From assembly GCA_028290595.1 (NCBI GenBank), contig JAQGJO010000399.1:1-8176 (forward strand): a stretch of DNA of 8,176 bases. Direction: 5' to 3'. The position numbers and the translations under genes were made by a program. Shown here piece by piece: positions 1-6,516 of the stretch (within the stretch, counting starts at the first letter, position 1; each line of letters starts with the position of its first letter). Below the pieces are notes generated by a model. That model saw nothing but the letters and a program-made list of their open reading frames with translations. It was not told the DNA's origin and made no database searches. The stretch is from Hyphomicrobiales bacterium. GTDB taxonomy: Bacteria > Pseudomonadota > Alphaproteobacteria > Rhizobiales > Beijerinckiaceae.

Positions 1-1
1 C

Positions 2-439
2 CTGATCGAACAGGCCAGCCACGAAATCAGCGAACAGATCCTGACCGAAATCCTGATCATCGAGGATGAACCTTTCATCGCGCTGGATCTGCAGGCGCTG
101 GTCGAGGACCTGGGCCATCGGGTGGTCAATGTGGCGAGAACCCACAAGGAAGCGGTGAAGGCCGTCGCGACGCATCGGCCCGGCCTCATCCTCGCAGACA
201 TTCACCTCGCCGACGGCAGTTCGGGACTGGAAGCCGTGAACGAAATTCTGACGTCGTTCGAAGTGCCGGTGATCTTCATCACCGCCTATCCGGAACGCTT
301 CCTCACCGGACAAGCGCCGGAGCCGGCATTCCTGATCGCCAAGCCCTATGTGCCCGACACGGTGAAGGCCGTCATCAGCCAGGCGCTGTTCTTCGATCGC
401 AAATCGCAGAAGCGCGAACAGATTGCAGCGGCGGACTGA
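2..439 (+). CDS. phyR: PhyR general stress response regulator, C-terminal receiver part (5' end outside window)
   Basis: The visible 145 residues are a linker followed by a complete CheY-like receiver domain. The acidic pocket is in 'IIEDEP', the phospho-acceptor Asp is in 'ILADIHL' (codon 197-199), the switch Thr is in 'FITAYPE' and the conserved Lys is in 'IAKPY'. The 'FITAYPERFLTG' stretch and the receiver at the C-terminus are typical of PhyR. PhyR normally has an N-terminal sigma-factor-like domain that binds the anti-sigma factor NepR once the receiver is phosphorylated, which releases EcfG. That domain, and therefore the start codon, lie left of the window. PhyR proteins are usually about 260 residues, so a little over half is seen. 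The gene ends just before a strong hairpin terminator and converges on the minus-strand gene at 510-1019. EcfG-type promoters further right fit this identity. A different sigma-like/receiver hybrid is unlikely. Confidence 0.9.
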   Translation: MIEQASHEISEQILTEILIIEDEPFIALDLQALVEDLGHRVVNVARTHKEAVKAVATHRPGLILADIHLADGSSGLEAVNEILTSFEVPVIFITAYPERFLTGQAPEPAFLIAKPYVPDTVKAVISQALFFDRKSQKREQIAAAD

Positions 440-459
440 GCTGCCGCCTCACGCAAATG

Positions 460-493
460 AAAAGCCTCTGTCCGATCGGACAGAGGCTTTTTT
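460..493. terminator. Rho-independent terminator, probably bidirectional
   Basis: Bases 460-491 form a perfect 32-bp palindrome centred on GATC. As RNA it gives a GC-rich stem of 14 pairs with a four-base loop. Six T residues (488-493) follow on the plus strand and a shorter T run (complement of 460-463) follows on the minus strand. It sits 20 bases after the phyR stop and 16 bases after the end of the convergent gene at 510-1019, so it can end transcripts from both sides. Confidence 0.92.
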
Positions 494-509
494 ATTGAAG
501 CGCATTTCT

Positions 510-1019
510 TCAGCGCTTTTTCATTGTCTGCTTGAGCAGCTGACCGCCGGCAAATCCCGCCACCAGTCCAGTGACGATAAGCTGCATCGGCTTGGCGTTC
601 CTGATCGCCTCGGACGTTGCGAGAACGGCGAGGCGTTCATTGTGGTGGCCGCCATCGTCGAGCACCTTGAGCAAGGTCTCGACAGCCGGAGGAGTCGCCA
701 CATTGGGCGTATCCGCCGCAGTGGCGGGTTTAACCGCCGCTTTCACCTTAGCTGCAGCACCGGTTGGTTTCATCCCCGTCGCGGCGATAGCCGCCAGCGC
801 GGCAGCCACGACAAAGAACCCTCCGATGCTGAGCACGGCTTCCAACTGACCGTATTGTGCCGATAGCCAAAGATAGGCGCCGGCCGTCAGAAACCCTATG
901 CCGGCGACGGCGAATACAAGCACCAACACCATCGCCGTTGCCAGCAGGATGAAATGTCGCCCGAGACTTTGCGCCTGCTCTGCCGTATCGGCGAGAGCTT
1001 TCGAGACGAAGTTCTGCAT
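510..1019 (-). CDS. Holin-like two-helix membrane protein, last gene of the DUF3309-DUF883 group
   Basis: The product has 169 residues. A short amphipathic N-terminus is followed by two membrane helices (about 22-52 and 58-80), an Ala/Pro/Thr/Lys-rich linker (about 83-112), a soluble segment with 'DDGGHHNERL' (121-130) and a final hydrophobic stretch (about 146-162) ending in a basic tail. The two-helix N-terminus resembles the proteins annotated as phage holin superfamily III/DUF1469, which often follow DUF883 genes. The name describes membrane topology and is no evidence for cell lysis. The ATG lies four bases after the stop of the DUF883 gene with no clear ribosome binding site, which suggests translational coupling. 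The group is probably transcribed from the EcfG-type promoter at 1616-1640. The exact function is unknown. Confidence 0.8.
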   Translation of the reverse strand: MQNFVSKALADTAEQAQSLGRHFILLATAMVLVLVFAVAGIGFLTAGAYLWLSAQYGQLEAVLSIGGFFVVAAALAAIAATGMKPTGAAAKVKAAVKPATAADTPNVATPPAVETLLKVLDDGGHHNERLAVLATSEAIRNAKPMQLIVTGLVAGFAGGQLLKQTMKKR

Positions 1020-1023
1020 GACG

Positions 1024-1344
1024 CTAACTGCGCGAACGATTCAGCAGTCCCAGCGCCACGCCGACGCCGAGCGCGATGAGCACGGCGGAATAGGGATTGC
1101 GTTCGATGCTCGCCTCGATTTCAGCGCCGGCAGTCATCGCCCGATCCTGCGCCTTGCTGGCGGTGTCGGACATCACCGTCTTGGCGGAATCCATCGCATC
1201 CTTGACCTTCACGCTGGCGTCTTCGGCCTGCTTGCTGACAAGTTTAGCAACCGTATCCGACAGTTTGGCGATGTCGTCGCGTAGCGAGGCATAGTCCTCA
1301 GCAGCCTTGCGGCCGAAGTTTTCAACGTCCTTGATCTCAGCCAT
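1024..1344 (-). CDS. DUF883 (ElaB/YqjD-like) tail-anchored membrane protein
   Basis: The product has 106 residues. Residues 1-82 are a charged, Ala/Lys/Asp-rich helical region likely to form a coiled coil. A single membrane helix (about 86-101) follows the motif 'IERNPYSAVLIALGVG', ending in 'NRSRS'. This is the pattern of the DUF883/ElaB/YqjD family. Escherichia coli members are inner-membrane proteins with a C-terminal anchor that associate with ribosomes in stationary phase. Whether this protein binds ribosomes is inference. The start is supported by a GAGGAG ribosome binding site (complement near 1352-1357). The gene lies 49 bases downstream of the DUF3309-like gene and four bases before the holin-like gene, so the three form a likely operon under the stress promoter at 1616-1640. 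Confidence 0.88.
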   Translation of the reverse strand: MAEIKDVENFGRKAAEDYASLRDDIAKLSDTVAKLVSKQAEDASVKVKDAMDSAKTVMSDTASKAQDRAMTAGAEIEASIERNPYSAVLIALGVGVALGLLNRSRS

Positions 1345-1393
1345 TTTATTCTCCTCGATTGATCAGTATTACGCGAAGGCGGGAGATGGGCCG

Positions 1394-1552
1394 CTAAACG
1401 CGACCCAGTAAGATAAGCACCAGGAGCACAACGACCACTGTGCCCAATGCGCCGGAAGGTCCGTAACCCCAACTGCGACTGTGGTTCCATGTCGGGAAGA
1501 CGCCAAGCAGCATCAAGACAAGAATGATCAGAATGATCGTGCCAAGCGACAT
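1394..1552 (-). CDS. DUF3309-like small membrane protein (52 aa)
   Basis: The product has 52 residues and begins 'MSLGTIILIILVLMLLG'. The first hydrophobic helix (about 4-18) is followed by a short polar turn 'FPTWNHSRSWGYGPSG' (19-34), a second helix (about 36-50) and the ending 'GRV'. The two short helices joined by a Trp/Tyr/Gly/Pro turn match the DUF3309 family, which is common in Alphaproteobacteria and of unknown function. The start has a strong AAGGAG ribosome binding site (complement at 1559-1565). It is the first gene after the EcfG-type promoter at 1616-1640, with an estimated 5' leader of about 55-60 bases. DUF883 and holin-like genes follow in the same direction. Its small size makes it easy to miss. 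Confidence 0.85.
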   Translation of the reverse strand: MSLGTIILIILVLMLLGVFPTWNHSRSWGYGPSGALGTVVVVLLVLILLGRV

Positions 1553-1615
1553 CAGGTGCTCCTTCGAGAGGTTCTCTTTCGAGACACCCCGCTTATTTTG
1601 AATTCTGTAAGAGCT

Positions 1616-1640
1616 AACGCGCTGAAGGCGTTATCGTTCC
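1616..1640 (-). promoter_or_regulatory. EcfG-type general stress promoter for the DUF3309-DUF883-holin group
   Basis: Read on the minus strand, bases 1640-1636 are GGAAC (-35) and 1619-1616 are CGTT (-10), separated by exactly 16 bases. This matches the GGAAC-N16/17-CGTT pattern known for alphaproteobacterial EcfG sigma factors. Transcription would begin near 1609, about 55-60 bases ahead of the DUF3309 start. A phyR gene in the same window supports the reading. Confidence 0.85.
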
Positions 1641-1694
1641 TTTTGCGGCACTGTGGAGAAGTGAATCGCGCAAATGGGTGGCGCAGAAACGCAG

Positions 1695-1743
1695 GGACCC
1701 ACATCTGCCGCCAGCCCTAAGACGGGTCGGCAAATGTGGGTCC
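1695..1743. repeat. Intergenic inverted repeat (16-bp arms, one mismatch)
   Basis: The left arm (1695-1710, GGACCCACATCTGCCG) and right arm (1728-1743, CGGCAAATGTGGGTCC) are complementary at 15 of 16 positions around a 17-base centre, in which CCC (1715-1717) and GGG (1724-1726) can extend the pairing. It stands between the two divergent stress promoters, with no T run, so it is not a normal terminator. A dispersed REP-like element or a DNA cruciform/regulator site are both possible; copy number in the genome cannot be seen here. Confidence 0.75.
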
Positions 1744-1861
1744 ATAGAGCTGCGGTTAATGCGGCGGGGGGATCGCTTCACCACACTCTGGCGACACAAC
1801 ACAGTCGAGGCTCAAAGGTTGCGGAGGGTCATGAAATTTTTCCGTGGGTTTAGCTCCTGCG

Positions 1862-1886
1862 GGAACCGGTGGCCGGACAATACGTT
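1862..1886 (+). promoter_or_regulatory. EcfG-type general stress promoter for the PRC-barrel gene
   Basis: GGAAC (1862-1866) and CGTT (1883-1886) are separated by exactly 16 bases, matching the EcfG consensus. Transcription would begin near 1893, about 70 bases before the ATG at 1963, and would probably continue into the YflT-like gene at 2723. Confidence 0.87.
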
Positions 1887-1962
1887 GTGCGCGGATCAGG
1901 AATGCGGGCCGGATGCCCATAAGGCTCAAGGCTATTCCTATTGATCACGGAAGGAACAGCAC

Positions 1963-2652
1963 ATGCTGAGGAACATCAGTGCGGCTGCGCTTGCCCTTGC
2001 GCTTGGCGGTGGCCTTGCGACAGCCCAGACAGCTCCGCAAAATTCTCCAATGGACACGCCTGCGATGACACCTTCGCCAAACTATCCGGCGCAGCAGTCC
2101 GGATCGCAGGCGATGGCATCGAGCTATATTAACAAGAACGTCTACGACGCGAGGGAAGAGAAGATCGGTTCGATCAACGATCTCCTGATCGATCCATCGA
2201 ACGGCAAGGTCACTGCCGCGGTGATCGGCGTCGGCGGCTTTATCGGCATCGGCGAAAAGAACGTCGCCGTGCCATTTCAGAACGTCAAGATCTCGCTGAA
2301 AGACAATCGCGAATGGCTGGTTGTCAATACGACCAAGGAGGAGTTGCAATCGGCGCCTGATTTCAAGCGGCGCGCGGCGCAACAATTGGTGCGGTCAACG
2401 GATATTCTAGCTCCGGCGGCAACTCCGTCTTCGGCAACACCGCAGAGAATGGCTGCGTCGGAAACACCGCCGCTTGAAGGCGCCAACAGCTTTACCGAGG
2501 CCCAGGCCCGTTCGCGTATCGAAGCCAGCGGCTTCTCGGATGTGCAGAATCTCGCCAAGGACGAAAAGTCGATCTGGCGCGGCATGGCTTCCAAAGACGG
2601 CAAGAGCGTTCGCGTTGCCCTCGACTTCAAAGGCAACGTCGTCAGCGAGTAA
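1963..2652 (+). CDS. Exported PRC-barrel domain protein with PepSY-like C-terminus
   Basis: The product has 229 residues. Residues 1-21 are a signal peptide (charged 'MLRN', hydrophobic Ala/Leu core, likely cleavage after 'ATAQ'). A Pro/Ser/Gln-rich spacer (about 22-50) leads to a PRC-barrel domain (about 53-130) with 'NVYDAREEKIGSINDLLID', a 'GKVTAAVIGVGGFIGIGEKNVAVPF' type core and 'VNTTKEELQSAPDF'. After a second low-complexity linker, residues 174-229 ('SFTEAQARSRIEASGFSDV' through 'VALDFKGNVVSE') look like a PepSY-type domain. The PRC fold binds partners in other proteins; exported versions are frequent in Rhizobiales and their role is not settled. The ATG has a GGAAGGA ribosome binding site (1949-1955). 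The EcfG-type promoter at 1862-1886 lies upstream, so the protein is probably made under general stress and acts in the periplasm. Confidence 0.85.
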   Translation: MLRNISAAALALALGGGLATAQTAPQNSPMDTPAMTPSPNYPAQQSGSQAMASSYINKNVYDAREEKIGSINDLLIDPSNGKVTAAVIGVGGFIGIGEKNVAVPFQNVKISLKDNREWLVVNTTKEELQSAPDFKRRAAQQLVRSTDILAPAATPSSATPQRMAASETPPLEGANSFTEAQARSRIEASGFSDVQNLAKDEKSIWRGMASKDGKSVRVALDFKGNVVSE

Positions 2653-2722
2653 GTGATGTGTTGGCGATCGTGAAATCACACGCCGGCGTTCTTGCCGCGA
2701 AGTGCAACCACAGGAGTTGACC

Positions 2723-3322
2723 ATGACAGTCACAGTAGCGGGACTTTACGATTCGTATGACACGGCCGTGAGAGTCGTCGGCGATCTCGAAGCCGCCGGT
2801 GTCAGGACTGAAGACATCAGCATTGTCGCCAGTGACCATGAGGGCGCCGAGCCGACAGTCGCGTTCGATGACTTAACCAGCAATGCCGGCACCGGCGGCT
2901 CGATTGGCGCGGTGGTCGGTGGCGGGGCCGGTCTTCTCGCCGGTCTCGGCATTATCGCCATTCCCGGCCTGGGGCCGGTGGTCGCTGCCGGCTGGCTTGC
3001 CGCAGCCGCGCTGGGCGTGGTGGCCGGCGGCGCGGCAGGCGGCATCATCGGCGCCCTGACAAGCTCAGGAGTGGAAGAAGACTATGCTCAGGTTTACGCA
3101 GAAGGCGTCCGCCGCGGCAAAAGTCTCGTCACCGCGCGGGTGAGCGATGTCCAGGCGGATGTGGCGCGGGCGATCATCAACGGTTATGGCGCGGCCAATC
3201 CGGAAGCGCTTGTCGATGAGTATCGCAGCTCAGGCTGGAACAGGTTCGATGAGAATGGCCCGCCCTATTCCCGCGCTGATGCCGCGCGAAATATCGCCGC
3301 TCAGAGCCGGCCGCCGCTTTAA
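2723..3322 (+). CDS. General stress protein 17M/YflT-like glycine-zipper protein
   Basis: The product has 199 residues. The N-terminus 'TVTVAGLYDSYDTAVRVVGD' to 'SIVASDHEG' (about 2-41) matches the YflT/general stress protein 17M-like fold, in which a strand and helix recur with 'VAGLYDSYDTA' and 'ISIVASD'. A long Gly/Ala-rich hydrophobic segment (about 57-113) with repeated GxxxG spacings probably inserts in or spans the membrane. A second soluble half ('YAQVYAEGVRRGKSLVTARV', 121-140) completes the domain, followed by a polar tail. I chose the ATG at 2723 because AGGAG lies just upstream (2712-2716); a GTG at 2702 in the same frame would put that site inside the gene. It follows the PRC-barrel gene by 70 bases with no separate promoter visible, so the two are likely co-transcribed from 1862-1886. 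The biochemical role is unknown. Confidence 0.83.
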   Translation: MTVTVAGLYDSYDTAVRVVGDLEAAGVRTEDISIVASDHEGAEPTVAFDDLTSNAGTGGSIGAVVGGGAGLLAGLGIIAIPGLGPVVAAGWLAAAALGVVAGGAAGGIIGALTSSGVEEDYAQVYAEGVRRGKSLVTARVSDVQADVARAIINGYGAANPEALVDEYRSSGWNRFDENGPPYSRADAARNIAAQSRPPL

Positions 3323-3340
3323 GTTCAACTGCCGGAACTT
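3321..3340. terminator. Weak inverted repeat between convergent genes
   Basis: AAGTTC (3321-3326) and GAACTT (3335-3340) form a 6-bp stem with an eight-base loop in the 32-base gap between the convergent genes ending at 3322 and 3355. There is no good T run, so a terminator role is only suggested by position. Confidence 0.25.
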
Positions 3341-3354
3341 CTGGACCGCTCTCG

Positions 3355-5313
3355 TCAGAGGGCGGCCTTGGCGGATGCCTTTGTTCCCGCAGCCTGGGCG
3401 GATGTCAGGCTGGAAACACAGACATCCACCGCCTCGGCGAGATTGATTGCGGCAAAATCGGCTTCTGCCGCTGCCGAGGCGCTCTTTTCTCCAGCGTTCG
3501 GGTCAACCGCCCAATAGCCGGCAAGCACGGGCACGCCCGGATATTGGCGACGCATGCGGCGAATTAAAAACCGCGCATGAGTGGGGCTGAATTTCGCGCC
3601 GAAATAGGAAATGCAGATGAGGGCCGGGCGGCTTTGCGACGAGGCTGGCGATGAGACATTTGTGTCCGTCGTCACGGTAATCCCACGTTCCGCCAAAAGC
3701 TGGGCAAGCATGACGGACGCAGAGTCGTCGAGTATGTTGCGGCCAGGCACACACAGGACGTAAGCGTCGAGATCATTGGATTGATGATGCGAATGAGGTG
3801 TGACATCCGCGGCCGCTTTCACATCGGCCTGTTCTTCGTCGTCGTTCTTTTCCTGCTTTTCCTGCTTGTCCTGATCCTTGGTCTCGCGCTTCTTGCGTTC
3901 CTTTTCCATATTCGCCGTAAGATCGTCGATCAGCTCCAGCGCTGTTTCATGAATGATCGGCAGGCGTTCAAGTGCAAGCTTGCCGCGGCGCAGATCCAAG
4001 GTCGCCAGTCCGACGCCTTGCATGGCGACATCGTCGTAGTATTCCTGCAGCGAATGATCCTTGAGATAGACTTCAGCTTCGGCGGCAGCCTCTGCCGGAT
4101 CGTTGGCAAGCATGCGAAGATAGAATTTCTGCGGCGGCGATAAAGGCGGCGCTGCGCCAAAGAGGACGTCGAAGAAAGCCAGGCCGTCGACATGGCGGCC
4201 GAGCGAAGCCAGGCAGACCGTCAAAGGCGTCGACAGAATGAGGCCGACAGGCCCCCAGAGCCAGGTCCAGAATGTCGCCGACACGACGATCGCGATCGGT
4301 GAAAGGCCGGTTGACTGGCCATGCAGCAACGGTTCCACACCCTGGCCGACCAGCGGCTCGGTGATGGCGAACAAAAGCACGGTCCACAAGGCCATATGCC
4401 AGCCCGGATCCACCGCTGCAGCGAGCGCAATCGGAAATGCCGCCGAAATGAGCGCGCCGACATAGGGCACGTAACGCAGCAATGCGGCGAGAATTCCCCA
4501 TAGCGCCGGACTTGGAACACCGATGAACCACAGGCCGATGGTGATGATAATTCCAAACGAAAAATTGATGATCGTTTGGATCAGAAACAGCCGGCTCAGC
4601 CGACTGGCCGCGTCGTCGATGGTCGCCGTCGATCGGTTGAGATCCTGCAGGCCGGTCAGTCGGATCAGCCGGTCGCGGATGTCCTCGCGCTGCAGCAGAA
4701 TGAAAATCACAAAGACAAGCACCAGACCTGTCATTGCAAGTGAATTCAGGGCCGGGTCCATCACCGTGCGAATCGCCTCGGCCGGCGTCATCGACTTCTG
4801 CTGAATTTCGACCAGGAGCGGCGTGGCACCCGGTGGAGAAGGATCAACCGTGGGCGTCTGTACTTGCGGTACGGGCGCACGCGCCAGCTCCTTGCTCAAA
4901 TCGCTCAGGGCGTTCGAGACACGCTCGATGATCCCGCCGCCCGCCGCCATGGATTTCAGGTTGACGATCTTGTCTTTGATCGTCTGTTCATATGCCGGCA
5001 GATTATCCGCCAATAGCGAAATCTGATGACCGACAAATCCGGTGAGGGAGGCCAGCAAGAAGAAAGCAACCGTGACAACCATCAGCACTGAAGGCACGCG
5101 ACCGAGCCCCCAATAGCGCAATTGCCGCACGACCGGAGCGAGGATGAAGCTCAGAAACACAGCCAGGGCGACGGGAATCAAAATCTCGCGCGCGAGATAG
5201 AGCCCGGTCACGATGATGGCGGCAATGATGAACTGAGCCGCGCGAGCCGTATAGCGTCGGCTGTCGAGCCTATCCTGATCGTAGAGATCAGCGGATTCGT
5301 AGCCATCGGGCAT
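3355..5313 (-). CDS. AI-2E family (PF01594) membrane transporter with extra C-terminal soluble domain
   Basis: The product has 652 residues, against about 350-400 for ordinary family members. Residues 24-370 form the AI-2E-family core with about eight membrane helices (roughly 25-45, 46-62, 74-98, 192-207, 245-266, 270-292, 308-326, 340-370), a large loop between the third and fourth (about 100-190) and the conserved 'WLWGPVGLILSTPLTVCL' near 350-367. Family members export varied solutes or ions; the name does not prove autoinducer-2 transport. Residues 390-470 are a helical region, 471-495 a highly charged Lys/Glu/Asp run, and 516-600 an alpha/beta segment ('DAYVLCVPGRNILDDSASVM', 'RPALICISYFG', 'PGVPVLAGYW') recalling a Rossmann or B12-binding-like fold. 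Ribosome binding before the ATG is weak. It is the last gene of the minus-strand series that may start at the promoter near 6680; a 155-base gap with a hairpin leaves room for its own promoter. Confidence 0.85.
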   Translation of the reverse strand: MPDGYESADLYDQDRLDSRRYTARAAQFIIAAIIVTGLYLAREILIPVALAVFLSFILAPVVRQLRYWGLGRVPSVLMVVTVAFFLLASLTGFVGHQISLLADNLPAYEQTIKDKIVNLKSMAAGGGIIERVSNALSDLSKELARAPVPQVQTPTVDPSPPGATPLLVEIQQKSMTPAEAIRTVMDPALNSLAMTGLVLVFVIFILLQREDIRDRLIRLTGLQDLNRSTATIDDAASRLSRLFLIQTIINFSFGIIITIGLWFIGVPSPALWGILAALLRYVPYVGALISAAFPIALAAAVDPGWHMALWTVLLFAITEPLVGQGVEPLLHGQSTGLSPIAIVVSATFWTWLWGPVGLILSTPLTVCLASLGRHVDGLAFFDVLFGAAPPLSPPQKFYLRMLANDPAEAAAEAEVYLKDHSLQEYYDDVAMQGVGLATLDLRRGKLALERLPIIHETALELIDDLTANMEKERKKRETKDQDKQEKQEKNDDEEQADVKAAADVTPHSHHQSNDLDAYVLCVPGRNILDDSASVMLAQLLAERGITVTTDTNVSSPASSQSRPALICISYFGAKFSPTHARFLIRRMRRQYPGVPVLAGYWAVDPNAGEKSASAAAEADFAAINLAEAVDVCVSSLTSAQAAGTKASAKAAL

Positions 5314-5404
5314 CAGGTCACCAGAGTTAAATTTGCCCCTGCCGGGCGAATTCGTGCTTGAGAGTTCGGTCTGCAGTTGAGTTACGGGGCGGCTTCACGA
5401 TGAA

Positions 5405-5426
5405 GGGCGGCGCAAGCGCGCCGCCC
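5405..5426. other. Strong GC hairpin between the 25-aa gene and the AI-2E-family gene
   Basis: GGGCGGCGC (5405-5413) and GCGCCGCCC (5418-5426) pair perfectly around the loop AAGC. It lies 43 bases past the stop of the 25-residue gene and about 90 bases ahead of the transporter start, on the minus strand. No T run follows in either direction, so it is not a classical terminator; a transcript-stabilising or processing element, or an inefficient terminator, would fit. Confidence 0.55.
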
Positions 5427-5468
5427 GAGATGTTGCGATCCTTTCGGACCTGATGGTCTAGACCCGCT

Positions 5469-5546
5469 TTAGCGGCTGAATATGGCCAGCAGGATGATAA
5501 TCGGCAGCGGTACGCCCAGCATCCATAAAAGAATTCCACGTCCCAT
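5469..5546 (-). CDS. Single-helix membrane microprotein (25 aa)
   Basis: The product has 25 residues: 'MGRGILLWMLGVPLPIIILL' followed by 'AIFSR'. It is a single hydrophobic helix with a 'VPLP' kink, a basic N-terminus and a basic last residue. The start is well supported by an AAGGAGA ribosome binding site eight bases upstream on the minus strand (complement near 5551-5558). Very similar short hydrophobic proteins are, to my recollection, annotated as hypothetical in many Rhizobiales genomes. It lies 57 bases after the four-helix protein gene in the same direction and is probably in the same transcript. No function is known. The length and the strong ribosome binding site argue for a real gene; the larger overlapping frame at 5327-5539 has no such site. 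Confidence 0.75.
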   Translation of the reverse strand: MGRGILLWMLGVPLPIIILLAIFSR

Positions 5547-5603
5547 AATCGTCTCCTTCCGGCGATCTCTCGACTACTGTTCTTTCAAAAATCCTTCTCG
5601 CAA

Positions 5604-6479
5604 TCACCAGCGGACGAGATGGGCATAATCGGTGTTTTCATCGCGGTGACGCCCGCCAAGGCTTGCGCCCCACCACGCACCGGCAGCGCCTGCCGCAAGC
5701 GATGCCGCTGTCAGGAAGGCGACCAGAATGCCGATACGTCTTGCGGCGAGAGCGGCTTTCTTCGCTTCGGCATCCATCTCGCGAATCCGCGCCGACAAAG
5801 CGTCTGCCCGCTTTTCCGCATCAGCCTGCGGGACGCCGGCACGTGTGGCGGCGAGACGCGCCAGATAGTTTCTGTCTTCCTGCGACAGCGTGCCGTTGGC
5901 CGCGGAACGGGTCAGAACGCGCGTCACTTCACTGCGCGTCGCATCGACGTTACCCGTGCCCTGCGTGTCGCTGCGCAACAGATCGTCGGTTAGATAACCA
6001 AGCTTGTCGCTGTTGCCAGCAACATTGGTGACCGCGGCAGCCGCGCTTGTGGCAGCTTCGGCGCCGGTCTTGGCAACGCCTGAGATGGAGACGGTCGCCA
6101 GATAAGCGCCAAGAATAATGCCAAGCCCCCAGACGACGAGGCCATGAACGCCGTCGCGCACGTGGGTTTCATGACCGCCTGCCTCGGCGAGACCACGACG
6201 TAAACGGCCGGTCAGATAGCCGCCGGCGATGAAGGCGGAAATCGTCACCCAAAGGACCCATATGCCGACGGCGATGGCGTAACCCTTAGCCGAATTGCCT
6301 TCAGCGAGACGCGGCACCGAGAGCGACAATCCCAAAGCCGTTCCGAATGCGTTGAAGACGAAGAAAATGGCTGCAGCGACGACGCTGCCTGCAAGAATCG
6401 CTGCCCAATCCACATAAGAGCGGACGCCTCGATCGGGGATGGCGGCAACGCCGACAGCCGTGCGGCTTGATTCAATCAT
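5604..6479 (-). CDS. Four-helix membrane protein of unknown function
   Basis: The product has 291 residues. Membrane helices are predicted at about 24-47, 67-90, 108-132 and 248-272. Small residues are frequent in them ('ILAGSVVAAAIFFVF', 'FIAGGYLTGRL', 'GLGIILGAYLATVSISGV'). The loop between the third and fourth helices (about 135-246) is mostly Ala/Thr-rich and then a charged helical stretch ('EDRNYLARLAATRAG', 'EKRADALSARIREMDAEAKK'), likely a coiled coil. The overall pattern recurs in rhizobial hypothetical membrane proteins; I do not recognise an enzyme or transporter motif. The ATG has a GAGGGAG ribosome binding site a few bases upstream. It begins 37 bases after the stop of the 24-residue gene, so both probably come from the EcfG-type promoter at 6668-6692, marking it as a stress-induced envelope protein. 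Confidence 0.8.
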   Translation of the reverse strand: MIESSRTAVGVAAIPDRGVRSYVDWAAILAGSVVAAAIFFVFNAFGTALGLSLSVPRLAEGNSAKGYAIAVGIWVLWVTISAFIAGGYLTGRLRRGLAEAGGHETHVRDGVHGLVVWGLGIILGAYLATVSISGVAKTGAEAATSAAAAVTNVAGNSDKLGYLTDDLLRSDTQGTGNVDATRSEVTRVLTRSAANGTLSQEDRNYLARLAATRAGVPQADAEKRADALSARIREMDAEAKKAALAARRIGILVAFLTAASLAAGAAGAWWGASLGGRHRDENTDYAHLVRW

Positions 6480-6516
6480 ATCAAAACTCCCTCAAATTCA
6501 TTGGTGCACATGGCTA

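Larger units (their letters stand above)
1553..1962. other. 410-base intergenic region with divergent promoters
   Basis: This region separates the minus-strand DUF3309 group from the plus-strand PRC-barrel gene. It contains two divergent EcfG-type promoters (1616-1640 on minus, 1862-1886 on plus) and an inverted repeat at 1695-1743. I see no convincing gene in it; reading frames across it have no ribosome binding site or family resemblance. Confidence 0.7.

Noticed and set aside
510..1019. Phage origin suggested by the holin-like protein
   Set aside because: No endolysin, integrase or other phage gene is nearby, and the gene is linked to DUF883 under a host stress promoter; the holin name reflects topology only.
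1678..1944. Plus-strand frame across the divergent promoter region
   Set aside because: It runs through the inverted repeat and the EcfG promoter at 1862-1886, lacks a ribosome binding site and resembles nothing I recognise.
2702..2722. Earlier GTG start for the YflT-like protein
   Set aside because: It would place the AGGAG ribosome binding site inside the coding region and add seven residues outside the family fold.
3781..4143. Hydrophobic plus-strand frame of 120 residues
   Set aside because: It lies antisense to the charged linker and adjacent part of the AI-2E-family gene; Lys/Glu codons read backwards give Phe/Leu-rich protein, which explains the apparent membrane helix.
5619..6031. 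Plus-strand frames of about 120 residues
   Set aside because: They are antisense to the four-helix membrane protein, have no ribosome binding site and give Cys/Arg-rich products typical of spurious GC-rich frames.
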